Of a stretch of DNA of 64,000 bases, positions 26,323 to 34,794 are shown in pieces. This DNA comes from Segatella copri (GTDB lineage: Bacteria; Bacteroidota; Bacteroidia; Bacteroidales; Bacteroidaceae): positions 176,397 to 240,396 of the forward strand of contig NZ_JAPDUW010000002.1 of NCBI RefSeq assembly GCF_026015295.1, given 5' to 3'. Below the pieces are notes generated by a model, which worked only from the letters and a program-made list of their open reading frames with translations, made no database searches and was not told the origin of the DNA. The stretch's first letter is position 1; every line of letters begins with the position of its first letter. The position numbers and the translations under genes were made by a program.

Positions 26323-26830
26323 TTATTTGAAAGAACAATTGACGGAATTTGTCAAAACTTTCAAGAATGTAAAAGTCAATTATGAGTACGACCAATTGGC
26401 AAACTTACATACGATTGAAGTATTACCACAGGTAGTGTTTGATAGTGATGAGTTTGCTATATGGGAATGTGATTTCTTTGAACGTGCTTACGACGCAATC
26501 CCTTATGAGGATATTTCTTTTATCTCAGAAGATGCTTATGTTGGAATAGAGCATATTGATTGGAGTATTCAAGGTTCAGACTATGCCCAAGGTGGTTTGA
26601 GGTTGGATGATCACATCACCATAAATGATTCTTCTGAGGACGTAGATACTTATAAGGAGAATTCTGTTGATTTTAATACGATGTCACCGGAATTCTATGA
26701 TACTTATACTGCAGTTGAAATAGAATCACTTGACTTGGATTATACCAGTAACGAGTATAAGGATAAAATCGTGTTAAATAATAAGGAAATCGTAATGTCA
26801 TTTGATGACAGTTTATTACAAGCAGCTTAA
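26309..26830 (+). CDS. Acidic hypothetical protein (173 aa) of the HEPN/SecB-like operon
   Basis: 173 residues, strongly acidic, starting VAFDYLKEQLTEFVKTFKNV. A beta-rich part (HTIEVLPQVVFDSDEFAIWE) has a Trp near its end, and the last 70 residues are Asp/Glu-rich without motif. It overlaps the HEPN-like gene by 14 bp and precedes the SecB-like chaperone by 2 bp. In toxin-antitoxin-chaperone systems the chaperone guards an unstable antitoxin, and this acidic protein is the natural antitoxin candidate. The function is inference from context only. Confidence 0.55.
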   Translation: MVAFDYLKEQLTEFVKTFKNVKVNYEYDQLANLHTIEVLPQVVFDSDEFAIWECDFFERAYDAIPYEDISFISEDAYVGIEHIDWSIQGSDYAQGGLRLDDHITINDSSEDVDTYKENSVDFNTMSPEFYDTYTAVEIESLDLDYTSNEYKDKIVLNNKEIVMSFDDSLLQAA

Positions 26831-26832
26831 AT

Positions 26833-27246
26833 ATGATGGACAATATTAAGGACAAGCAATCTGGATTTAATGTAGAGAGTATTCTGCTCACAGAATCTAG
26901 TTTTACCCGCAAAGGAAAAATAAACTTTAGTGAATCGGAGCAGGAGGTATCTTTTGAAACAGGTGTAGGTTCAAAGGATAATACTGTAAACGTTAAGCTT
27001 ACTACCACTGTAACGAATAAGCTTAAAGATGAAGAGCAATATAAGATAGTGGTATCTTTTGTTGGGGTTTTTAAGAGAACTGGTAATTCTCAAATATTGG
27101 ACAATGAACAGTTTGGTAGAATTAATGGTGCTGCCATCATTTTTCCTTTTGTTCGTGAGCATATTGCCAATATCGCATTAAAGGCTGGACTGGGAAGTGT
27201 TATACTTCCACCTGTGAATTTTACAAAGATTAATCGCAAAGATTAG
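26833..27246 (+). CDS. SecB-like chaperone
   Basis: 137 residues. A beta-sandwich start (FNVESILLTESSFTRKGKI, then VNVKLTTTVTNKL and YKIVVSFVGVFKR) followed by INGAAIIFPFVREHIANIALKAG and LPPVNFTKI is the typical SecB fold signature, including the FPFVRE segment. SecB-like proteins in such operons often act as the chaperone arm of toxin-antitoxin-chaperone modules rather than in general export. It starts 2 bp after the acidic gene, and the WYL regulator follows after 13 bp. Confidence 0.85.
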   Translation: MMDNIKDKQSGFNVESILLTESSFTRKGKINFSESEQEVSFETGVGSKDNTVNVKLTTTVTNKLKDEEQYKIVVSFVGVFKRTGNSQILDNEQFGRINGAAIIFPFVREHIANIALKAGLGSVILPPVNFTKINRKD

Positions 27247-27259
27247 ATAGAATTAGCTT

Positions 27260-28276
27260 ATGGCTCAGGGAAAGAATGCATATATCAGATACATGGTCTT
27301 AGACCGCTGCTTTCGTGATTGGAGAAAGAAATATTTTATCGACGACCTGGTTAAAGCCTGTAATGAAGAGCTTTTTTATTATGATGGTTCTTCCGTTACT
27401 GAGCGACAAGTTCGTGCAGATATAAGCTTTATGCAACGGAAGGCAGGTGGGGCTATCCCTTTGGTAACAAAGAGAGAGGGTCATAAAGTTTATTATCGTT
27501 ATTCTGATTCAAACTTTTCAATTAAGAATCTTCCAATGAGTCAGCAGGAGGCAGAATTGCTTTCAGATACCATTAGTATGTTGTCTCGATTCAAAGGATT
27601 GCCAAATCACGAATGGTTGGAAGCCACTATTGCTCAGATGAAATCAACCTTCAATTTGGATAATGCTCAGCAGTCATACGTTAGCTTCTCGCAGAACGAA
27701 GATTTGCGTGGACTGAATTATTTTTCCCGATTGTATGAAGCAATAGCGAGTCATCAGGTGGTATCGCTTCAATATCATAAGTTTACTGGTGAAGCTTGGG
27801 AACGTCTGGTACATCCTTATCAATTGCGCCAATATAATAATAGGTGGTTCTTGGTGGGCAAGGAACCTGCCAAGTCTGAAAAGTTACCGCTGGTTGTTAT
27901 ACCATTGGACAGAATTGATGATTACAAGGTATTGGAGAAAGAATCCTATGAACCGTATGAAGGAGATATTGACGCTTGTTTCAAGGATATAGTAGGAGTA
28001 TCACTAAAGTTCAATGAATCTTGCAGCCATATTGTCATCAAGGCATATCCACCCACCTCTTCTTATATAGAGACAAAGCCTATTCATCATTCACAGCGGG
28101 TAGTTGAACGACACGAAGAATATACTATCTTCTCTTTAGACTTGATTCCGAATTATGAGTTCGAGACGATAATGATGTCTTATGCTGATAATTGTGAGAT
28201 ACTTGAACCCCAAGATTTGAAGGAAAGTCTTGTAGGTCGAGCTAAAAATATCATAAAATATAACGCTGATATATAA
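27260..28276 (+). CDS. WYL-domain transcriptional regulator (CapW-like)
   Basis: 338 residues. An N-terminal winged-helix region (residues about 1-80, with SVTERQVRADISFMQ) is followed by a WYL domain at about 150-240 (VSLQYHKFTGEAWERLVHPY, then NRWFLVGKE) and a C-terminal extension (WCX-like). WYL proteins of the CapW type repress CBASS operons and respond to DNA damage or ligands. The CD-NTase gene follows after 74 bp with its own -7 element. It is also the last gene of the HEPN/SecB-like run (gap 13 bp), so it could control both. Confidence 0.85.
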   Translation: MAQGKNAYIRYMVLDRCFRDWRKKYFIDDLVKACNEELFYYDGSSVTERQVRADISFMQRKAGGAIPLVTKREGHKVYYRYSDSNFSIKNLPMSQQEAELLSDTISMLSRFKGLPNHEWLEATIAQMKSTFNLDNAQQSYVSFSQNEDLRGLNYFSRLYEAIASHQVVSLQYHKFTGEAWERLVHPYQLRQYNNRWFLVGKEPAKSEKLPLVVIPLDRIDDYKVLEKESYEPYEGDIDACFKDIVGVSLKFNESCSHIVIKAYPPTSSYIETKPIHHSQRVVERHEEYTIFSLDLIPNYEFETIMMSYADNCEILEPQDLKESLVGRAKNIIKYNADI

Positions 28277-28315
28277 TTTCCGGAAACAATGAAGCAGGTC
28301 TGCAATGTTAAGAGG

Positions 28316-28323
28316 TACTTTTG
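28316..28323 (+). promoter_or_regulatory. -7 element for the CBASS operon
   Basis: TACTTTTG matches TAnnTTTG and lies 27 bp before the CD-NTase ATG. A -33 element is not clear, as expected for a regulated promoter. It lies in the 74-bp gap after the WYL gene. Confidence 0.55.
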
Positions 28324-28350
28324 CATCATAAATAATTAAAAAGTATTGAT

Positions 28351-29649
28351 ATGACAGTAAGTTCTTCTTTTTCAACGTTTCTTGATAATATCAAGGTTGA
28401 TAATTACGAAAAGATTGGTAGTCGTTATAACGAAATTACCAAGAAGTTAAATAAAACATTTAGAGATACCGATTCTGAAACTGCAAATAGTTTGAGAGTT
28501 GGTTCGTATGGACGTTATACTGGTATAAAAGGTATCTCTGATTTGGATTTGTTGTATATCATGCCAAAGTCTAAATGGGATACATACAAAAATTCTCCAA
28601 AGACTTTGCTGGCTGATGTACGTGATGCCCTGCAAGAACGTTATCCCACTACAAATATCAAGTACGATCGTTTGGTGGTAGATGTGTTCTTTACAGATTT
28701 TACTTTTGAAGTTCAACCTGTTTTTGAAGAGGAGGGGGATGATGGATATACTAATTATAAATATCCTGATACTAAATACGGCTGTTATAAGATTACCAAG
28801 CCAAAACAAGAACAGAATGCGATGACTGAGTTTAAGGAGAATCATGGTACGCATCACCGCTTGTTGTGTAAGATGACAAGATCTTGGAAGAATAATATGG
28901 GGGTTGCAATGGGTGGCCTTCTTGTTGATACGTTGGCATACAATTTCTTGAAAGACCGTGATGATTATGATTTCGCCTCATATTCAGATTTTGATGATAT
29001 GTGCAAGGACTTCTTTGGGTTCCTTAAAGACCAACCTAAACAAGACCACTATCAAGCGTTGGGCAGCAACCAGGATGTTAAGGTTAAACACCCATTTAGG
29101 AGTAAGGCGGGCAAAGCTTACGATAAAGCTAAGCAAGCAATAGCTGAGGAAACTGATGAGTCTAGAAACGATGCTTGGCGTGAAATCTTTGGCAAAGAGT
29201 TCCCAAAGGCAGAAGATAGTCTTACAGAAGCACGTTGCTATGCACAAACATATGATGATAATGAACAGTTTATCGAAGATAAGTATCCTGTCGATATATT
29301 GTATGACTTGAAAATAGATTGCAAGATAGAACGTAATGGGTTCAGACCAATATTTTTACGAGATTTGTTGTCACAGAAGAAATTGATACATCATGATTAT
29401 ACCTTGAAGTTTTATATAGATTCAACTGATGTACCAGGTGACTATATCGTAAAATGGAAGGTGAAAAATGTAGGTGACGAAGCAAAACGTCGTAATTGCT
29501 TGAGAGGTTTAATAGAAAACCCTAATCTTAGCAATAATGGTCGTAAAGAAACATCCAATTTCTTTGGTCCTCATTACGTAGAATGTTATATCATCAAGAA
29601 TGGTGTGGTGGTTGCACGAGATAGAATATTGGTTCCTATAGAACATTAA
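28351..29649 (+). CDS. CBASS CD-NTase with AGS-C sensor domain
   Basis: 432 residues. The nucleotidyltransferase core shows GSYGRYTGIKGISDLDL (Gly51-Ser52, Asp64 and Asp66) and a third acidic position in FTFEVQPVF (Glu about 120), so all catalytic elements are present. Residues 300-432 look like the AGS-C domain (YDLKIDCKIE, VKWKVKNVG, a final VVARDRILVPI strand) that accompanies SMODS/CD-NTase enzymes. It would make a cyclic or linear oligonucleotide signal on phage infection. The effector gene follows after 13 bp; no cap2/cap3 genes are present, so this is a minimal type I CBASS. Confidence 0.9.
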   Translation: MTVSSSFSTFLDNIKVDNYEKIGSRYNEITKKLNKTFRDTDSETANSLRVGSYGRYTGIKGISDLDLLYIMPKSKWDTYKNSPKTLLADVRDALQERYPTTNIKYDRLVVDVFFTDFTFEVQPVFEEEGDDGYTNYKYPDTKYGCYKITKPKQEQNAMTEFKENHGTHHRLLCKMTRSWKNNMGVAMGGLLVDTLAYNFLKDRDDYDFASYSDFDDMCKDFFGFLKDQPKQDHYQALGSNQDVKVKHPFRSKAGKAYDKAKQAIAEETDESRNDAWREIFGKEFPKAEDSLTEARCYAQTYDDNEQFIEDKYPVDILYDLKIDCKIERNGFRPIFLRDLLSQKKLIHHDYTLKFYIDSTDVPGDYIVKWKVKNVGDEAKRRNCLRGLIENPNLSNNGRKETSNFFGPHYVECYIIKNGVVVARDRILVPIEH

Positions 29650-29662
29650 AAAGAAAGCGATA

Positions 29663-30259
29663 ATGGATGAAGATAAGGTTATTAAACTTTTAGATTCTCA
29701 AATTCGAAATTCGTATGGCAATGTATTTTGGACTCATAAGATACACGAGAAGGATGCTGACATTTATAGATGCTGGAATAATTGGATAAAGATAGCTCAA
29801 ATTGTATTGTCTGCTATTTCCACAACAGGTATAATCTTCATCTTGTTTGGTGTAAGTCAAAATACGCCATTACGAGATGGTCAGTATGATTGTGTTAGAT
29901 GGGCAGCACTAATATCATCTGGTATATCCGCATTGTTAGTTATTGCCAATTCCTTGGCTAAAGGCTATGACTTGGGTGAACTTTCTGCATCTCATGGTGC
30001 GACAGCCTTGAAATTATTGGATTTGAGAGAGGAATATCTTTCTCTACTTTATGACATTAAGGCAAAAAGTATAAATGTGGAAGAAATCCAAGAAAGACGA
30101 GACGAACTTAAAGAACGCACTTTATCTGTATATGCTAATGCACCTCGAACCACATCTAGAGGATATGGCAAGGCTTCAAAAGCTATAGAGAATGGAGAAC
30201 CTTTTTTCACAAAAGATAGTTTGAACAAAATTCTTCCTGTTGATTTGCAAGAGGAATAG
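29663..30259 (+). CDS. SLATT-domain two-TM effector of CBASS
   Basis: 198 residues. Two hydrophobic segments, residues about 45-67 (AQIVLSAISTTGIIFILFGV) and about 80-100 (WAALISSGISALLVIANSLA), are followed by a helical C-terminal half. This is the SLATT layout (SMODS and SLOG-associating two-TM domain), and its position 13 bp after the CD-NTase identifies it as the membrane-disrupting effector. On signal binding it would oligomerise and permeabilise the inner membrane. The subfamily is probably SLATT_5-like. Confidence 0.88.
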   Translation: MDEDKVIKLLDSQIRNSYGNVFWTHKIHEKDADIYRCWNNWIKIAQIVLSAISTTGIIFILFGVSQNTPLRDGQYDCVRWAALISSGISALLVIANSLAKGYDLGELSASHGATALKLLDLREEYLSLLYDIKAKSINVEEIQERRDELKERTLSVYANAPRTTSRGYGKASKAIENGEPFFTKDSLNKILPVDLQEE

Positions 30260-30422
30260 TTCTGATGATAAAATGTCCTAGTATAGAAAGGAATAAGTAT
30301 CCTTGCTTATAAATGCTCATTTAGATGAAAATGAGTCTTGAGGCTGTAGAAGCAGGATTTAAAAATAGAGCGTCTTTATGCTTTCAATATTAATTTAAAA
30401 TTTAAACATAAATTTTAAGAAT

Positions 30423-31076
30423 ATGGAAAAATTAGTCGTGATGGTTGGTTTAAAGCAACCAGGCAATAATATTCAATTATTGGGTAGCTGTTTTGCTGTA
30501 CCAAAGAATGGATACTTTGTAACTTGTAGACATGTCATAGGTGATCATACGGATAATTTAGTATTAGTTTCATCTGTGGATTCCAACAACATACATGAGT
30601 ATCAAGATACTTCAAAAAATCAATGTCGTATCTTGGATGTTCAATCCATTGAATGTGTTAATCCTTTGTGTGATTTAGTAGTTTTGAAAACTGCTCACTT
30701 AAGGATAGATTCTTGCCCAATAGGAAGTCTTGATGAACTCCAGGTGGGGGATGATGTTGAGATTATAGGTTATCCACATTGTGTAAATGATTGGCAGATG
30801 CATATTTTGACAGTACAAAAAACGATGGTAGGAGCAAAGATTCTTAGAGCTTCTCAAGGTATAAAATATAAATATGCAATATTAAATGTACAAACTCGTC
30901 CTGGTCAATCTGGTTCTATGGTCTTTTGCCCTCGTTTACAGAAAATTATAGGAATCCTTGTTGGAGGGTATGCACCTGCATCTGGTATCATGTTGGCTGG
31001 TATTAACCCTCATGAATTAAATCAAACTTCTTTTTGCTTGAGTGCAGAATACATAAACGAAATGCTTGAGGAATAA
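30423..31076 (+). CDS. Trypsin-like serine protease
   Basis: 217 residues. Chymotrypsin-fold triad visible: His37 in FVTCRHVIG, Asp84 in PLCDLVVLK, Ser163 in RPGQSGSMVF. There is no signal peptide, so it is cytoplasmic. The following gene overlaps its stop by 1 bp and encodes a likely membrane protein. Proteases of this type act as initiators in several bacterial defence circuits, cutting and activating a partner effector; that role is inference here. The 163 bp upstream of the gene hold a short hairpin but no clear promoter. Confidence 0.85.
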   Translation: MEKLVVMVGLKQPGNNIQLLGSCFAVPKNGYFVTCRHVIGDHTDNLVLVSSVDSNNIHEYQDTSKNQCRILDVQSIECVNPLCDLVVLKTAHLRIDSCPIGSLDELQVGDDVEIIGYPHCVNDWQMHILTVQKTMVGAKILRASQGIKYKYAILNVQTRPGQSGSMVFCPRLQKIIGILVGGYAPASGIMLAGINPHELNQTSFCLSAEYINEMLEE

Positions 31077-31513
31077 TGGAAATAGTAGATGAAAGCCTTG
31101 AAACATGGTTGAGTGTTCTGAAACCTTATCAGCGGAATACGATAAAGGCTTTATTGGCGAATAATGATGGAGATGAAGAAAAAGTTGCTAATTTGTGGTT
31201 GAGTAGTTTCGGTCCAATTAATACTGCAACATTTGGTGGTTTATCATCTAGCGAATCCAAAAAAAACTATTGGAAATGTCTTAAAGATGAACTCAATAAA
31301 TTGATTTGTGGGGATTCTTATGAGGAAGATAGAAAGCAGTTTTTGGATATGGGTGGCTTGATTAATATTGGTGCTTCTTCTCAAATAGCAGCATTCTTAG
31401 CTCCTATTATAGGGGTGAGTGCTTCATTCTTGACTCCAGCAATCGTTTTGATGTTGCATACGATAAGTAAGGTGTCCGTAAACGCATATTGCTCTATGAT
31501 TAAGAATGCTTAG
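31076..31513 (+). CDS. Membrane partner of the serine protease (putative effector)
   Basis: 145 residues. A helical, soluble N-terminal part (about 1-90, ending in KQFLDMGGL) leads into one long hydrophobic region, residues about 97-130, likely two short membrane helices (IGASSQIAAFLAPIIGVSA and TPAIVLMLHTISKV). It overlaps the protease stop by 1 bp, so the two are coupled. A pore-forming effector released by proteolysis is a reasonable model. No known domain recognised. Confidence 0.6.
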   Translation: MEIVDESLETWLSVLKPYQRNTIKALLANNDGDEEKVANLWLSSFGPINTATFGGLSSSESKKNYWKCLKDELNKLICGDSYEEDRKQFLDMGGLINIGASSQIAAFLAPIIGVSASFLTPAIVLMLHTISKVSVNAYCSMIKNA

Positions 31514-31557
31514 CCAACTTATCGTTAGTAACCATAAGATTTCTGCCATAACCATGA

Positions 31558-31764
31558 TGGGAACGTAAGGCTGCTGCCTTGGAATCTGCTGTGGCTTTTT
31601 TGAAGGAAGAGAATAAGGCAATAATGCAGGAAACCTTAAAAATCAAGTCTGAAACAAAGAAACTTCGTGAGGAAAGAGAACGGATAAATGAAGAATTGTT
31701 GCAGAAAAAGCATGAGCTAGACCTGTTGAAAGCTACCTCTTACCCGCATGAAAGATGGGGATAA
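31558..31764 (+). pseudogene. C-terminal scrap of a coiled-coil protein
   Basis: Open from just after the TGA at 31555-31557. It reads WERKAAALESAVAFLKEEN and then a Glu/Lys coiled coil to EELLQKKHELDLL, ending PHERWG. There is no convincing start codon (first candidate TTG at 31579) and no ribosome-binding site. It looks like the tail of a longer gene whose head has been lost. Confidence 0.5.
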
Positions 31765-31848
31765 GGATTATAAGTCTATGTTTCCATGTTACGGTGTTAA
31801 AAAATAGATGAGGTGAAATTGTGTGCTTAGCAATCCTTCACTCTAAAG

Positions 31849-31992
31849 ATAATGCAAATGAGCGCAATGAAAGCTGGCTTTCAAATTGCCGAGTGCAGCT
31901 TATCTTCTACAATAACGATACAAAATAACTTTTTTCAAAAAAAGATAAGTGTAACTACTTGTAATATAGTGGGGATGCAGTATTGGTGATAT
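31849..31992. repeat. Repeat unit R7 plus shared leader before the AAA_13 operon
   Basis: 31849-31913 is the GAGCGCAATGAAAGC...TTGCCGAGTGCAGCTTATC unit also present in R4 and R5. 31921-31992 is the 70-nt leader seen at 10962-11034 (CAAAATAACTTTTTTCAAAA ... GTGATAT). Both occurrences lie 50-60 bp before the first gene of an ATPase module. The rest of 31765-32042 shows nothing else. Confidence 0.7.
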
Positions 31993-32042
31993 GGCGATAG
32001 ACCTGTGTAGAATAATTATTTAATATTAAACGTTTTATCCAT

Positions 32043-34358
32043 ATGTTAGAGTTGATAAGTAATATTATAGTTAAAGGTGGAGCCTTTGCTGAAGATACAT
32101 CCTTACCAATATTGTGCAAGCGATTGAATCTTCTGTATGGCCGAAACGGAAGTGGTAAATCTACAATTGCTAAATGTTTAAAGACTCTATCTCAAACTGC
32201 TAGTGATTGCAATTATACCGCAAGCTTTCCTGATGATAAAAATAAAGAATTAGACTCAAATGTATATGTCTATGATGAGAATTTTGTTTCTGACAATTTT
32301 AAAATAAATCAAGATGGTTTGATTTCGATAGTGATGTTGGGGCATCAGGTTGGATTAGATGAGAAACTAAATAAATTAGAGAAGGAACAAAGTGTACTTC
32401 TTGAAGCATACAATGGATTTTCGGAAAGCGAAAGACAATTTGATGATTCTTCAAATGATAAATCACCATTATGGCATTTTAATGTTATAAAGAAAAAACT
32501 AAGTGCGAATGGTGGATGGGCTGAGCGTGATAGAATAATTAAGGACAATTCTATCAAATCGGCAGTAACAGTTGACATTTTTCAAGAATTAATGGAATTG
32601 TCCAAAGCTCATATATCGTATGCAAGATTGCGTCGTGAGTATGACGAGAAGATGGAAATCTTTCAAAAAGTAAAGAAAGGCGGTATTAAAATAGAACTGC
32701 TTTCTAATAATGTTATTTCAAATCATATTGATCAATATAAGAAATTACTTGAACTCCATTTGGAAGAACCACATCTTAGCAATCGAGATAAAAAAATAAT
32801 AGATTTGGTCCGATCTGAACATGGAAATTATCTTAATCAAATACATCCAGTTTTTGATAATCAAGATATGACCGTATGTCCACTTTGTCTTCGACCTATG
32901 TCAGTTTATGACAAAAAAGACTTGTTCCTTAAGATTCAGCAGTTTTTTAACAAAGAGTCAGAGGTATATAAACAGCAACTACAAGCGATGACAAAGTCGT
33001 TGTCCGGTTGGCAACCTATTCAACTTAGTGATTTGGTTAAAGAAATAATAGGCAAGGATACTACTGATATGTTCATCAACTGTGGAAACGAACTGCGGCA
33101 GAATTATATTAAGCTCTGTGATGTCTTTACCGAAAGATTACAAAATGTATATGGCATGCAGCCTTATTTTAGTTGGTATGAGATAAAGGATGAACAAGAT
33201 AAGTATTCTCTTTTATTGGAGAAGATTAATTCCGCTATCCTCTATTATAATAAAGAGATAGAACAGAAATCTAGATTGAAGCGCGAATTGATAGCATTGA
33301 ATAAGCAGATTTCTTCATTGCAATTAGTAGAGAACTTTAAACTCTATAGCGAACGTCTGAATGAACAACGAATTAATTCAGAAAAATTGAATAGTTCAAG
33401 TAGTGCTTTGCTTAAGGTTAGATATGAAATATCACAAGTTCGTTCTCAAAAGACGCAAGTATCCATTGCTTTGGATTTTATTAATGATGCTCTTTCTTAC
33501 ATATTTTTTGATAAGAAGAGGATGGTCTTAGAGAATTCAGATGGAATTTACGTTTTGAAGGTTAATGGTAAAGATGTAAAACCTAAAGATGTTTCCACAG
33601 GTGAACGCAATGCTATAGCTTTAAGCTATTTCTTTGCAAAGATGTTTGAGAATCATGAGAAAGAAAGTCGCTATTCAGAGGAAGCATTGGTTGTGCTTGA
33701 TGATCCAATAACAAGTTTTGATAAAGATAATAAAGTTGGTATAATGAGTTTCTTGCGATGGCAGATTAATGCATTATATGAAGGGAATCCTAAAACTAAA
33801 GTATTAATCATGTCTCATGAATTGATGACTATATTTAATCTCCAGAAAGTGTATAGCGACATTGATAGGAATCAGTTTCGAGTCTATGAACTGAAGGATA
33901 GGCATATTAATGACTTAAATTGCTTTCGTAATGAGCGAAATGAATATAAAAAACTGATGTTGGATGTCTTTGAGGTTGCGTATACTGCAACTTCTAATAC
34001 ATTAACTGCAGGAAATAAAATGCGAAGAATAGAAGAGGCATATTCTTCTTTTATTTGTAATGGAAAATTTGAAACTTTGTTGCATGATAAAGAGTTTTTG
34101 AGGAATGTACCATCTTCTAAGAAAGTTTTCTATCAGAATTTTATGAGTCGTTTAGTTTTGAATACTGAAAGTCACATGGAAGAAAGAGTATATGAATTGA
34201 ATGACTTTTCACCAATGTTTGATGAAGATGAAATACGCAAGACTGCTAAATATTTACTTATGCTATTTTATTATGTCGATGGCTTTCATCTAAAATCTTA
34301 TCTGGGTGATAAATATTCTATTGTTGAACAATGGATAGTCAATGAAGATCAGGCATAA
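32043..34358 (+). CDS. AAA_13-type SMC-like ATPase
   Basis: 771 residues. Walker A GRNGSGKS near residues 33-40; the following VYDENFVSDNF is typical of AAA_13 (RloC/PrrC-related) ATPases. A single CPLC near 279 lies between coiled coils (possible half of a zinc hook). The signature STGERNAIALSYF near 520 and Walker B ALVVLDDPITSFD near 550 follow, then a Switch-region His (IMSHEL). The last 130 residues are helical and may be the effector or sensor part. I do not see the PrrC anticodon-nuclease triad. Two short genes follow in the operon. Confidence 0.85.
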   Translation: MLELISNIIVKGGAFAEDTSLPILCKRLNLLYGRNGSGKSTIAKCLKTLSQTASDCNYTASFPDDKNKELDSNVYVYDENFVSDNFKINQDGLISIVMLGHQVGLDEKLNKLEKEQSVLLEAYNGFSESERQFDDSSNDKSPLWHFNVIKKKLSANGGWAERDRIIKDNSIKSAVTVDIFQELMELSKAHISYARLRREYDEKMEIFQKVKKGGIKIELLSNNVISNHIDQYKKLLELHLEEPHLSNRDKKIIDLVRSEHGNYLNQIHPVFDNQDMTVCPLCLRPMSVYDKKDLFLKIQQFFNKESEVYKQQLQAMTKSLSGWQPIQLSDLVKEIIGKDTTDMFINCGNELRQNYIKLCDVFTERLQNVYGMQPYFSWYEIKDEQDKYSLLLEKINSAILYYNKEIEQKSRLKRELIALNKQISSLQLVENFKLYSERLNEQRINSEKLNSSSSALLKVRYEISQVRSQKTQVSIALDFINDALSYIFFDKKRMVLENSDGIYVLKVNGKDVKPKDVSTGERNAIALSYFFAKMFENHEKESRYSEEALVVLDDPITSFDKDNKVGIMSFLRWQINALYEGNPKTKVLIMSHELMTIFNLQKVYSDIDRNQFRVYELKDRHINDLNCFRNERNEYKKLMLDVFEVAYTATSNTLTAGNKMRRIEEAYSSFICNGKFETLLHDKEFLRNVPSSKKVFYQNFMSRLVLNTESHMEERVYELNDFSPMFDEDEIRKTAKYLLMLFYYVDGFHLKSYLGDKYSIVEQWIVNEDQA

Positions 34359-34386
34359 AATTCTGTTTTAAAATATATAATATATT

Positions 34387-34794
34387 ATGTTACGAACGTT
34401 CCAAAATTTTTTAGATAAAAATAAAATTCAGTCTTCTTTCGTTGATGAAAATCGTACAATGATAGAATTTACGATAGATGGACTTCATTATATATTTAGC
34501 TATATTATTTCTGATGATCCCTATTATGTAAGAATAGTATTGCCGAATGCAGGTCAAATAGATGAATCAAATTCGGAAACAATAAGGCTGCTTTACGAAA
34601 TCTCTCGTTCTTATAAAGTAGGGAAAGCATTTTGTATCAATAGTCAAATATGGTTTTCAACAGAATCTTTCGTCTATAATAAGGAAGGTGCTGATATGCT
34701 TTTCCAAAGAATGATTTCTGTATTAAAAGATATGTTAAATTATTATAGAATTTATTGTGATGAAAATAACAAACAACAATCAAAGTCAGAATAA
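34387..34794 (+). CDS. YbjN/chaperone-like alpha-beta protein (135 aa)
   Basis: 135 residues. The pattern of helix (LRTFQNFLDKNKI), strands (MIEFTIDGLHYIFSYIIS, then YYVRIVLPNA), helix (ETIRLLYEISRSYKVG), strand (IWFSTESFVY) and a final helix matches the YbjN / type III secretion chaperone-like fold. These small proteins usually bind another protein. It lies 28 bp after the ATPase gene and overlaps the two-TM gene by 35 bp. A role as regulator or antitoxin of the ATPase is possible but unproven. Confidence 0.6.
   Translation: MLRTFQNFLDKNKIQSSFVDENRTMIEFTIDGLHYIFSYIISDDPYYVRIVLPNAGQIDESNSETIRLLYEISRSYKVGKAFCINSQIWFSTESFVYNKEGADMLFQRMISVLKDMLNYYRIYCDENNKQQSKSE

Noticed and set aside
32043..34358. 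RloC or PrrC anticodon nuclease
   Set aside because: The ATPase class fits, but I cannot find the nuclease triad and only one CxxC is present instead of a full zinc hook pair region.
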